Assembly: GCA_902363255.1 (NCBI GenBank)
Contig: CABIZO010000011.1
Coordinates: forward strand, 1-38,608
Source of the DNA: Peptostreptococcaceae bacterium
Lineage (GTDB): Bacteria > Bacillota > Clostridia > Peptostreptococcales > Peptostreptococcaceae
DNA length: 38,608 nt
Direction of reading: 5' to 3'
A program made the translations under genes and the position numbers. The stretch's first letter is position 1, and each line of letters begins with the position of its first letter. Of this stretch, positions 31,906 to 38,211 are shown piece after piece. The notes under the pieces were generated by a model. That model did not search any database. It was not told the DNA's origin and saw only the letters and a program-made list of their open reading frames with translations.

Positions 31906-31934
31906 ATGATAAAACTTTAGATAAAAATTGTCAA
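31906..31934 (-). promoter_or_regulatory. rep promoter
   Basis: On the minus strand, TTGACA (31929-31934), 17-bp spacer, TATCAT (31906-31911). It predicts a start near 31899 and a 240-nt rep leader covering the antisense RNA region and the attenuator. Confidence 0.75.
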
Positions 31935-31955
31935 TTCTTAAATTATTTTATAAAT

Positions 31956-31996
31956 AAAAATAACTACATAAATATAAATTAATGCAGTTATTTTTA
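31956..31996 (-). terminator. Terminator of the 75-residue repressor gene
   Basis: AAAAATAACT (31956-31965) / AGTTATTTTT (31986-31995), extended by imperfect pairs. It overlaps the repressor stop. Confidence 0.55.
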
Positions 31997-32221
31997 AGGT
32001 TTTATGAATTTATAAATATTCTTAATGTCAGTTCTTCCAAGAAGATAATCTGTTGATACATCAAAAAAATCTGCAACTTTAATTATTATTTCTTCATGTG
32101 CAGTAGTAGTGCCGCTTTCTAATCTAGATAAAGCAGTTTGAGTAATATTTAGCTTTTTAGCTAATTCTTTTTGAGATAGATTATGTTTTAATCTTAATTC
32201 TTTTAATTTTTTATTAAACAT
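31994..32221 (-). CDS. Cro/CI-type repressor, 75 residues
   Basis: A single helix-turn-helix domain of the HTH_3/XRE type (LSQKELAKKLNITQTALSRLE, residues 15-35; FFDVSTDYLLG after it). There is no C-terminal domain, so it resembles Cro-size or plasmid control repressors. The ribosome site is weak. It lies directly upstream of the rep promoter and is divergent from a 34-residue gene. Three CGAA motifs (32249, 32256, 32265) in the shared region are candidate operators, and the TTTCGTACGAAA at 1325 is a possible remote site. Confidence 0.85.
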   Translation of the reverse strand: MFNKKLKELRLKHNLSQKELAKKLNITQTALSRLESGTTTAHEEIIIKVADFFDVSTDYLLGRTDIKNIYKFIKP

Positions 32222-32248
32222 AACTACATTTTACCGTAATATTCCAAA

Positions 32249-32268
32249 CGAATGTCGAAATATGCGAA
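32249..32268. promoter_or_regulatory. CGAA repeat cluster between divergent genes
   Basis: CGAA at 32249, 32256 and 32265 lies 28-47 bp upstream of the 75-residue repressor start. A further TTCGGAAA lies at 32336-32343. It is probably an operator; half-site spacing of 7 and 9 bp is irregular. Confidence 0.35.
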
Positions 32269-32395
32269 AAATGAATAACAAATACATATAAAATATTGAT
32301 ATAATAATATTATGATTTTTTCTGAAAAACATTTGTTCGGAAATTGGATATTTGGGACACGATAAATAAAATGAATACAATTGGGGGAATATAAT

Positions 32396-32500
32396 TTGAA
32401 AAATGAGTTAATTGAACTAATAAAAAATATTGATGATGAAAGAATTTTGAGAAGGATTAGAAATATTATTATTGGATATATAAAAAAGACTAGGAATTGA
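32396..32500 (+). CDS. 34-residue peptide between the repressors
   Basis: TTG start with GGGGGAA (32382-32388) at about eight bases. The peptide is MKNELIELIK... with a basic, helical second half (RILRRIRNIIIGYIKK). It runs rightward between two leftward repressor genes and ends in a shared bidirectional terminator. It could be an antirepressor or modulator peptide by position; there is no direct evidence. Confidence 0.5.
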   Translation: MKNELIELIKNIDDERILRRIRNIIIGYIKKTRN

Positions 32501-32513
32501 GACCTAGTCTTTT
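32484..32513. terminator. Bidirectional terminator
   Basis: AAAAGACTAGG (32484-32494) / CCTAGTCTTTT (32503-32513). It serves the 34-residue gene rightward and the 118-residue repressor leftward. Confidence 0.8.
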
Positions 32514-32860
32514 ATTTTATCTATGAATTTTTTTATAAATACCCAATCATCATCATCTAAAGATAACATTGTTTTTATAATTCTCTTTTTAAAATCATCA
32601 TTTTCAGCATAAAATGAACCAATTAGAATATCTAATTCATCATCTTCATTATCATAAACAAACATATCACCTTCACCAGTACGTAACCAATTCTCATTTA
32701 CATCATGAACTGAACAAATCATTTTTATGTTTCTATCTGTAATATTAATAGTTCCATTTTCGATTGCTGACAAATTAGATCTACTTATATTAATTGATTT
32801 AGAAAATTTATCTTGAGTTAAATTTAAAATTTTTCTTAATTCTTTAATTCTACTATTCAT
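32504..32860 (-). CDS. Cro/CI-type prophage repressor
   Basis: 118 residues from the ATG at 32860, which has AGGAGG at proper distance; in-frame codons further upstream lack one. Residues 4-60 are an HTH_3 domain (LRKILNLTQDKFSKSINISRSNLSAIENG) with the VNENWLRTGEGDMF motif typical of phage XRE repressors. The acidic C-terminal half ends in an aromatic helix. It is divergent from the early operon promoter, in the place of the master CI-like repressor. TGACAGT repeats in the intervening DNA are the likely operators. Confidence 0.88.
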   Translation of the reverse strand: MNSRIKELRKILNLTQDKFSKSINISRSNLSAIENGTINITDRNIKMICSVHDVNENWLRTGEGDMFVYDNEDDELDILIGSFYAENDDFKKRIIKTMLSLDDDDWVFIKKFIDKIKD

Positions 32861-32897
32861 AACATACCTCCTATAAGTCAATAATAACACACAATAA

Positions 32898-32984
32898 TGA
32901 CAGTAGTAAACTAAATATAGGCATTAATTAACAAAAAATGATTGACAGTGGCAAAAATAATAAATATAATGACAGTAACAGTCG
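32898..32984. promoter_or_regulatory. Operator cluster of TGACAGT repeats
   Basis: TGACAGT at 32898-32904, 32943-32949 and 32970-32976, the last continued as AACAGTC to form an imperfect dyad. The second copy overlaps the early promoter -35 and the third starts at the last base of its -10, so a bound repressor would block the promoter. Confidence 0.65.
32942..32970 (+). promoter_or_regulatory. Consensus early promoter
   Basis: TTGACA (32942-32947), 17-bp spacer, TATAAT (32965-32970): a full match to the housekeeping sigma consensus. It drives the rightward early operon from 33003. Confidence 0.85.
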
Positions 32985-33002
32985 AAAATAGGAGGGATTT
33001 TA

Positions 33003-33158
33003 GTGAAAATAGAAGAAAAGAAAAAGATATTAAAATTTATATTTGAAAAAACGGAAAAAATGGATGGAGTAGAAAAAAATTATCTTATGGGATATATACA
33101 AGGATTTAATGATAAAAAAAATATAGATAGAATTAATAAAAATACAGTAATTATATAA
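33003..33158 (+). CDS. 51-residue first early gene (Cro position)
   Basis: GTG start with AGGAGGG at eight bases. The lysine/glutamate-rich protein has a helical N-terminus and a NYLMGYIQGFND motif. It takes the place where phages usually encode Cro or a small antirepressor, but there is no clear helix-turn-helix. Function unknown. Confidence 0.7.
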   Translation: MKIEEKKKILKFIFEKTEKMDGVEKNYLMGYIQGFNDKKNIDRINKNTVII

Positions 33159-33165
33159 AAGTTTT

Positions 33166-33186
33166 AAAGTCCGAATATGGACTTTA
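33166..33186 (+). other. Hairpin upstream of HUH Rep gene
   Basis: AAAGTCC (33166-33172) / GGACTTT (33180-33186), loop GAATATG. It may be a weak terminator or attenuator, or a nicking-origin hairpin for the adjacent HUH protein, since rolling-circle origins often lie next to rep. Confidence 0.4.
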
Positions 33187-33242
33187 AAGGACTTGTAATA
33201 GATATTAACAAGTCGACGAAAAAGAAACTGGGGATTAGTAAT

Positions 33243-34091
33243 ATGACAGTAAAGAAAAGAAAGTATATAGAAAGTGATTATGAAAGGTTGCATAATTTAA
33301 AGCTCAATAAAGATGATGAATATATAAATCATAATCTAGAGATAAGAAACAAATGTAATTATGTAACAAAAACAGTTACATCAGGACCAGTAAGAGAAAT
33401 TGAAATATATCCAGTTTATAAAAAAAATGAAATACCTGATGAATGGAAACCTAAAAAGAGTAAAGAAGCTCAAAGGAACTTGAATGATAAAAATGCTAGG
33501 AAAAATTTAATAAGACTTATTAATACAAACTTCAAAAATGGAGATTATTTAATAACTCTTAATTATTCAGAAGATAATTTACCAGCAGATCATGAGCAGG
33601 CAAAAAAGAATATGCAAAATTTTATTAGAAGATTAAATTATCAACTGAAAAAAAGAAATTTAGAAAAAGCAAAATATATATACATAACAGAACACTCAGT
33701 ATCAAACAAGATAAGATGTCATCATCACTTAATTATTTCTACCGAGTTATCGATTGATAAAGTAGAAGCTTTATGGAAGCTTGGCAGAAGAAATAACATG
33801 AAGAAATTAAATTGTGATGAATTAGGTTTAACAGGTATAGCAACTTACTTAACAAAAGACCCAGCAGGCAAAAAAAGATGGTGTAGTAGTAACAATCTTA
33901 AAAAACCTGTAGTCACAAAAAGTAATACTAAGTTTAGTAAAAAAAGAGTACATACAATGACAAGGTTCCAGCATCTTATCAAACAAGATATGGAAAAAAA
34001 CAATCCTGGATATGTGTTAGTAGACTATGAAATATTAATTAATAAATTTAACGGAAGGCCTTACATCTATACACGAATGAGAAGGCTATGA
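33243..34091 (+). CDS. HUH-family rolling-circle replication initiator
   Basis: About 282 residues. Motif 1 is DYLITLNYS (about 101-109), motif 2 is RCHHHLII (HUH metal site, about 158-165), and motif 3 is a Tyr in TYLTKDPAGKKRW (about 202). Together these mark a single-strand DNA nickase of the REP/G2P type found in rolling-circle viruses and plasmids. ATG 33243 follows GGGG; the in-frame ATG at 33177 lies in a hairpin loop without a ribosome site, but cannot be excluded. It is second in the early operon, with SSB encoded downstream, so it probably initiates lytic replication. The only catalytic-type Tyr seen in motif 3 suggests a Y1 enzyme. Confidence 0.82.
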   Translation: MTVKKRKYIESDYERLHNLKLNKDDEYINHNLEIRNKCNYVTKTVTSGPVREIEIYPVYKKNEIPDEWKPKKSKEAQRNLNDKNARKNLIRLINTNFKNGDYLITLNYSEDNLPADHEQAKKNMQNFIRRLNYQLKKRNLEKAKYIYITEHSVSNKIRCHHHLIISTELSIDKVEALWKLGRRNNMKKLNCDELGLTGIATYLTKDPAGKKRWCSSNNLKKPVVTKSNTKFSKKRVHTMTRFQHLIKQDMEKNNPGYVLVDYEILINKFNGRPYIYTRMRRL

Positions 34092-34105
34092 TGGGGGGGA
34101 ATAAG

Positions 34106-35098
34106 ATGATTATAAGTAAATATGTAATTCATGTATTGGACAAGCAGTCTGGAATCATACTGAATGATTTTGAAGGCACTTTTAACATGAATATAGAGAA
34201 ATTTATACAAAAGCAAGTTAAAAAGATTATGAAACATGAACTTGTTAGAAAAGCAAAATTTACTGAATATGAAAAAAATATAATTAGGAATTGCACTGAT
34301 GCTATGAATGATGATAGAAAGAATTTTTTAAGTGCTTCAAAAGAAATAGCAAGCTATTTTTATGAAGTAATGAATGATGCATCACAAGTAGAATCTTGCG
34401 ACTTACTAATAGCAAACATAGGAATAAAAGATAGAGAGTATGTAGCTATATTAAGGCTGGATTATAAAACCTTACATAATCACAAGATAGAGTTCAAAGA
34501 AAATAAATTCAATATACAGATGATTGAGAATGAAATAGCTATACAGAATACATCTATAAAGCAAGCAGCACTAATAGCAGTTAATTCTTTAGAGATAGAA
34601 GATATGTATGTTTTAGATGTTGAAGCAGAAAAGCTAAATGAAACAGGAGTATTCACTAAAAAGTTTCTTGATGCTGAAACAATAGAAGATGAAACATATA
34701 AAACAAAACAATTTATAAGATTAAGTAATATTTGGATTAATAATAGTGTTCCAGATGTTATAGATGCAGAACGAATTAGAGAAATCAGAAATTATATATT
34801 AAAAAATAATGATGTCATGGATTTAGAAAAATTCTCTAATGAAGCTTTAGACTATGAACAAGATGAACAGTTTACAAGATTTTGTGAAAGCTATGAAATA
34901 GATAAAGATTTTACTATAGATAAGAAAGTTGTAGAGAATAAGCTGTTCAAAAGAACTGTAGAAACTCTAAATGGATTTAAAATATCAGCTAGACTAGAAG
35001 ACTTTGAAGATAAAATGAAATTCAGAATAGAAAGAAATGCTAATGGATCATGCGATGTAATAATAAAAAATGTTGATTACCTTTATCAAAAACAATAA
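34106..35098 (+). CDS. Nucleoid-associated protein (NdpA/YejK family)
   Basis: About 330 residues. The beginning, KYVIHVLDKQSGIILND, the middle AILRLDYK and LDVEAEK...FTKKFL segments match the NdpA/37-kDa nucleoid-associated family. These proteins bind DNA and appear in bacteria, phages and plasmids; the role is unclear. ATG 34106 has GGGGGGAA at a good distance, whereas ATG 34088 overlaps the upstream gene without a site. By position it may organise replicating phage DNA or act with the HUH Rep. Confidence 0.78.
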   Translation: MIISKYVIHVLDKQSGIILNDFEGTFNMNIEKFIQKQVKKIMKHELVRKAKFTEYEKNIIRNCTDAMNDDRKNFLSASKEIASYFYEVMNDASQVESCDLLIANIGIKDREYVAILRLDYKTLHNHKIEFKENKFNIQMIENEIAIQNTSIKQAALIAVNSLEIEDMYVLDVEAEKLNETGVFTKKFLDAETIEDETYKTKQFIRLSNIWINNSVPDVIDAERIREIRNYILKNNDVMDLEKFSNEALDYEQDEQFTRFCESYEIDKDFTIDKKVVENKLFKRTVETLNGFKISARLEDFEDKMKFRIERNANGSCDVIIKNVDYLYQKQ

Positions 35099-35124
35099 TA
35101 GAAAATAAAATAGGGGTGAATTTT

Positions 35125-35271
35125 ATGATAGATACATTTAAAGAATTATTAAATGATTTATGTGGAGAATTTGGAACTAATAACGAAATTGTATTAAAAG
35201 TAAGTCAACATGTAGATAAATTGATAGTTGAAGAACAAAGAAAAAGATTAAATGAGATAAAGGGAAATTAG
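35125..35271 (+). CDS. Spo0E-like aspartyl-phosphate phosphatase
   Basis: A 48-residue helical hairpin with VSQHVDKLIVEEQRK at residues 26-40, matching the Spo0E family signature SQxLDxLI (V for L at one site). Family members remove phosphate from Spo0A~P and delay sporulation. AGGGGTG precedes the start. In the early operon it could hold the host out of sporulation while the phage multiplies. The motif is clear, but the substrate is inferred. Confidence 0.68.
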   Translation: MIDTFKELLNDLCGEFGTNNEIVLKVSQHVDKLIVEEQRKRLNEIKGN

Positions 35272-35279
35272 GTGATGTT

Positions 35280-35423
35280 ATGAATATATTAGAATCTGCA
35301 GATATAGTAAAGGATTTAGCAACTTGTATAGCTACTCAAAAAGGAATTACAGTTCAAGAAGCTTATGAAGAAGCTATAGAAGAGTTAAAAGAAATGGAAA
35401 AAAATAATAAGGGGGAAATTTAA
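35280..35423 (+). CDS. 47-residue helical protein
   Basis: Starts MNILESADIV and is helical and acidic, with an EAYEEAIEELKEMEKN stretch. It follows the Spo0E-like gene by eight bases. No family is recognised. Confidence 0.6.
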   Translation: MNILESADIVKDLATCIATQKGITVQEAYEEAIEELKEMEKNNKGEI

Positions 35424-35426
35424 AAT

Positions 35427-35609
35427 ATGTTATTAGTAAAAATAAAATCAAATAAAACAAAGAAGGAATATAGATACAAGACTAAGAGAAATTTGCATCA
35501 AGAATTAAAGAATTTAAAATTTAGGGGTGTAGAAATATTAAATTTAAATTTCTATGGTAAAAGTCAAAGCTGGGGCAAATGTGAAAAACTAATAGTTATT
35601 ACTGAATAA
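35427..35609 (+). CDS. 60-residue basic protein
   Basis: A lysine-rich protein with a KKEYRYKTKRNLHQELKNLKFRG stretch that looks nucleic-acid-binding by charge only. GGGGG precedes it. Unknown function; part of the early operon. Confidence 0.65.
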   Translation: MLLVKIKSNKTKKEYRYKTKRNLHQELKNLKFRGVEILNLNFYGKSQSWGKCEKLIVITE

Positions 35610-35624
35610 AGGAGTTACAAGACG

Positions 35625-35792
35625 ATGAAACAAGGAAAGAAACTAACTAGAAAAATGATTAAGTTTCTAGAAGATAAGGGACTTAATCCAAATGAATACC
35701 TAGTAGAAAGAAAGACTTCTAAAGAAGTTGGTTTCATAAATAAAGATACTAAGCAAGTTATATATTTTGAATGCGATTGGGGGAAGGTGTAA
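35625..35792 (+). CDS. Small conserved phage protein, DUF6906-like
   Basis: 55 residues starting MKQGKKLTRKMIKFLEDKGL, with NPNEYLVERKT. This MKQGKKLTR..LxxxGLNPxxWLV pattern is common in small proteins of clostridial phages. Function unknown. Its stop overlaps the start of the next gene (TAATG). Confidence 0.75.
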   Translation: MKQGKKLTRKMIKFLEDKGLNPNEYLVERKTSKEVGFINKDTKQVIYFECDWGKV

Positions 35793-36094
35793 TGTTTTTA
35801 GGACTATGTACTAGAAAAGAGTTAATGAGAGAAGTTAATAAAGAAAAAGTAAAATCTTATAAAATTGGCTATAGTGATGCAGAGCAAACAATAAATTATT
35901 TATGCGAAGAAATAGATTTTAAGGATGAACAGATCCATGCACTTGAAAGAGAAAATAGAAATCTTAAAAGAAAAATAAGAGAAGAAAGACATGAAGAAGT
36001 AAGGCAAATAAAAGCTATAGCTAAAAGAACTAAAAAATATAGAGTAAAGAAAAAATGTGAAGATAGATTATTAAAAATTAGATTAAGTAGATAG
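35792..36094 (+). CDS. Coiled-coil hypothetical protein
   Basis: About 100 residues. Residues 45-75 (IDFKDEQIHALERENRNLKRKIREE) form a leucine-zipper-like coiled coil, followed by a very basic tail. ATG 35792 overlaps the previous stop and has GGGGGAAGGTG upstream; an earlier in-frame ATG at 35771 lies inside the previous gene. Confidence 0.7.
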   Translation: MFLGLCTRKELMREVNKEKVKSYKIGYSDAEQTINYLCEEIDFKDEQIHALERENRNLKRKIREERHEEVRQIKAIAKRTKKYRVKKKCEDRLLKIRLSR

Positions 36095-36103
36095 AGGGAT
36101 ATT

Positions 36104-36304
36104 ATGAAAAAGAAAATAAACTCAAATATATGTTTTTTCTTTGAAGAAGAAAATGGAAAATGTAAGCATTATGGAGGAAAAGAAAATATACTAGAAGCTT
36201 GTTTTCATAAGTGTAAGAAAATTAAAAAGAAAAGAGCTAATCAAAGTAAAAGTGAAATACGTAAAGCATTAGATGCTTGTTATACAGGCATAGAAATTGA
36301 ATAG
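36104..36304 (+). CDS. Cysteine-containing small protein
   Basis: 66 residues with cysteines at CFFF, CKHY, CFHKC and DACY, which may bind a metal, and a lysine-rich middle. AGAGGG precedes the start. No family is recognised. Confidence 0.65.
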   Translation: MKKKINSNICFFFEEENGKCKHYGGKENILEACFHKCKKIKKKRANQSKSEIRKALDACYTGIEIE

Positions 36305-36324
36305 CAGGAGGTAGAAGGATAGAA

Positions 36325-36750
36325 ATGAATAATGTAGTTTTAGTTGGAAGATTAACAAAAGACCCAGAGTTAAGATATTTGCCAGGAGAAGGAACACCGT
36401 TTGTAAACTTCACATTAGCTATAAATAGAGGTTATAAAAATAAAGAAGGTAAAAATGAAGCTGATTTTATTTTTGTAGAAGCTTGGAATAAGCAAGCTGA
36501 AAATATAGCTCAATACTGTTTTAAAGGAAGTATGGTAGGAGTTCAAGGAAGTTTAAGAGTAGACAGATACACTGAACATGAACAAACAAGAACTATAACA
36601 AAAGTAAGAGCTAATCAAGTTACTTTTTTATCTAGTAAATCAAATAATAGCGAAGATGGAGCGCCTACATTTACACCTAGTTTTGAAGCTCCTGCAGGCT
36701 TAGATCCTAATGGGTTCCAGGCTATAGATGATGACGAAATACCATTTTAG
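36325..36750 (+). CDS. ssb: Single-stranded DNA-binding protein
   Basis: 141 residues: a bacterial-type SSB with OB-fold start NNVVLVGRLTKDPELRY, the FTLAINRGYKN and FIFVEAWNKQAENIAQY segments, a flexible linker, and the acidic tip DDDEIPF that recruits host repair and replication proteins. It coats single strands, as expected with a rolling-circle Rep encoded upstream. AGGAGG lies before the start. Confidence 0.95.
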   Translation: MNNVVLVGRLTKDPELRYLPGEGTPFVNFTLAINRGYKNKEGKNEADFIFVEAWNKQAENIAQYCFKGSMVGVQGSLRVDRYTEHEQTRTITKVRANQVTFLSSKSNNSEDGAPTFTPSFEAPAGLDPNGFQAIDDDEIPF

Positions 36751-36782
36751 GGAAATATAATTTTTATTTAAGGAGATAGATT

Positions 36783-36989
36783 ATGAAATTGCAAGAATTT
36801 CAATTAGGTGATATAGCATATATGGTTGATGAAGATTATAGATGGAGTGAAAGTGAAGTCCGCAGGGTTGAATTATGTAGTAATGGAACTGTAGAATACT
36901 CAACTTGGGATTGTGATTTTACTACAGAAGATATCGGAGATTGGGTGTTTAAAACAGAGGAAGATAGAGAGGAAAGTCAATATAATTAA
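36783..36989 (+). CDS. Acidic hypothetical protein
   Basis: 68 residues, acidic, with a compact beta character at the start (FQLGDIAYMVDEDYRW) and EEDREES end. AAGGAG precedes the start. Unknown. Confidence 0.65.
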   Translation: MKLQEFQLGDIAYMVDEDYRWSESEVRRVELCSNGTVEYSTWDCDFTTEDIGDWVFKTEEDREESQYN

Positions 36990-37025
36990 ATAAAATAATT
37001 CATTTATAGAATAGGGGGAAGGATC

Positions 37026-37211
37026 ATGGCAAGAAAAAAATATGCTAAAGCAAAAAGTATATTTGAAACAAAAATGGAGCTTGATGGAACAGTAGTGGAA
37101 AATAATCCAGTTAAAAATATAAAAATGAGTAAAAAGAAATTTAAAGAATACATAGATGGTTTAGGAACAAGAGAAGTTAAGTTTATACGTAAAGAAGAGG
37201 AATCAAGATGA
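37026..37211 (+). CDS. Basic hypothetical protein
   Basis: 61 residues, lysine-rich, starting MARKKYAKAKSIF. GGGGGAAGG precedes the start. Its stop overlaps the next start (ATGA). Unknown. Confidence 0.65.
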   Translation: MARKKYAKAKSIFETKMELDGTVVENNPVKNIKMSKKKFKEYIDGLGTREVKFIRKEEESR

Positions 37212-37450
37212 TAAATAGAACAGAAAAAGCTGTAAATTTAATAATCACTTATATAAATAATATAAGGCTAAAAAATACTTCAAAAAGCCATATAGATGGA
37301 ATTGAGTTTGAATTTAGAGACAAAGAGGACTGTTATAAAACAGATGAATTTAAGCAGCTATTAGATGATTATTGCAAAAAGAATAATCTCAGTTATGAAA
37401 TGAATGAAGTAAGTGAACGTGTAGCACATTTTAAGATGAAGCTTAATTAA
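37208..37450 (+). CDS. Hypothetical protein
   Basis: 80 residues, alpha-beta pattern, no motif recognised. Start overlaps the previous stop by four bases, indicating coupling. Confidence 0.65.
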   Translation: MINRTEKAVNLIITYINNIRLKNTSKSHIDGIEFEFRDKEDCYKTDEFKQLLDDYCKKNNLSYEMNEVSERVAHFKMKLN

Positions 37451-37464
37451 CTATAGGTGAGTAT

Positions 37465-37893
37465 ATGAAACATGAAGTTATATGCAAAACAGAACAAGAA
37501 GAGTTAGTTTATCAGAATTGGTTAAGACTAGGAGAGTGCATTGTAACTCCTAACTTAAAGCATATGAATTATTATTTAAGTTCATTTTATGATAAAAAAG
37601 AAGAAAAGAAGAATTATGAAAAGATAGATTATATTAGAGAGTTAGGAACTATGACAAATGCAGAACATGAAATGTGGCTTTATGATTATAAAAAGAAAAT
37701 GAATAGAAGCAGATCATGTGGTCCCAGGACAAAAGTTACTAATAAATATGCAGGAACTAAAAGAGTATATAAGACCTTATTAGAAGCTTGTGAAGATTAT
37801 GATATAAGATATAAAAACATAGTAGAAGTATTTAAGGCTGAAAAGACTAAAAAAATAAAGTATAAAGGTTTAATATTTGAGAAATTAAAATAA
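37465..37893 (+). CDS. Hypothetical protein with NUMOD-like C-terminus
   Basis: 142 residues. The last ~45 (KRVYKTLLEACEDYDIRYKNI...KIKYKGLIFEKL) resemble the small helix-turn-helix modules (NUMOD type) that accompany homing nucleases, with the pattern ACxxYxIxxxxIxxxxxxxKxxKYKGxxF. No nuclease domain is visible in the N-terminal part. Probably DNA-binding; the similarity is weak. Confidence 0.6.
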   Translation: MKHEVICKTEQEELVYQNWLRLGECIVTPNLKHMNYYLSSFYDKKEEKKNYEKIDYIRELGTMTNAEHEMWLYDYKKKMNRSRSCGPRTKVTNKYAGTKRVYKTLLEACEDYDIRYKNIVEVFKAEKTKKIKYKGLIFEKLK

Positions 37894-37903
37894 TTATTTT
37901 GGT

Positions 37904-37921
37904 ACCGAAATTGATTTCGGT
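37904..37921 (+). other. 7-bp hairpin with TTGA loop before the next gene
   Basis: ACCGAAA / TTTCGGT with no T run, ending a few bases before the GGAGG of the gene at 37936. It could stabilise the message, be a processing site, or be an operator. Confidence 0.45.
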
Positions 37922-37935
37922 CGCAGGAGGTTCAA

Positions 37936-38193
37936 ATGAGCAGACAAGGTGCAATTGTAATAAATGATAAGGCTATTTCTATTGGCAGTATTAAATTGGT
38001 TAAAAATATTGAAAGATATTATGATGTTGTTGAGGTTATTGATATATTTATATCACCATTCAGCAAGGAAAATATAATAAAAGTTAAATCATTATTAATA
38101 AGAAACTCAACTTATAACATAATACCTAATGAATTGTTAGGAAATATTGTACAACTAGAAAATGATTTTTATGAGTATTTTAAACAGTATTAA
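37936..38193 (+). CDS. Hypothetical protein
   Basis: 85 residues, mainly beta then helix (GAIVINDKAISIGSIKLVKNI start). AGGAGG precedes the start at good spacing. No family recognised. Confidence 0.65.
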   Translation: MSRQGAIVINDKAISIGSIKLVKNIERYYDVVEVIDIFISPFSKENIIKVKSLLIRNSTYNIIPNELLGNIVQLENDFYEYFKQY

Positions 38194-38211
38194 TTGGTGG
38201 AGGATATATAA

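Noticed and set aside
33030..33293. Leftward 87-codon open frame
   Set aside because: Antisense to the first early gene and the start of the HUH Rep; Phe/Ile/Tyr-rich shadow without a ribosome site.
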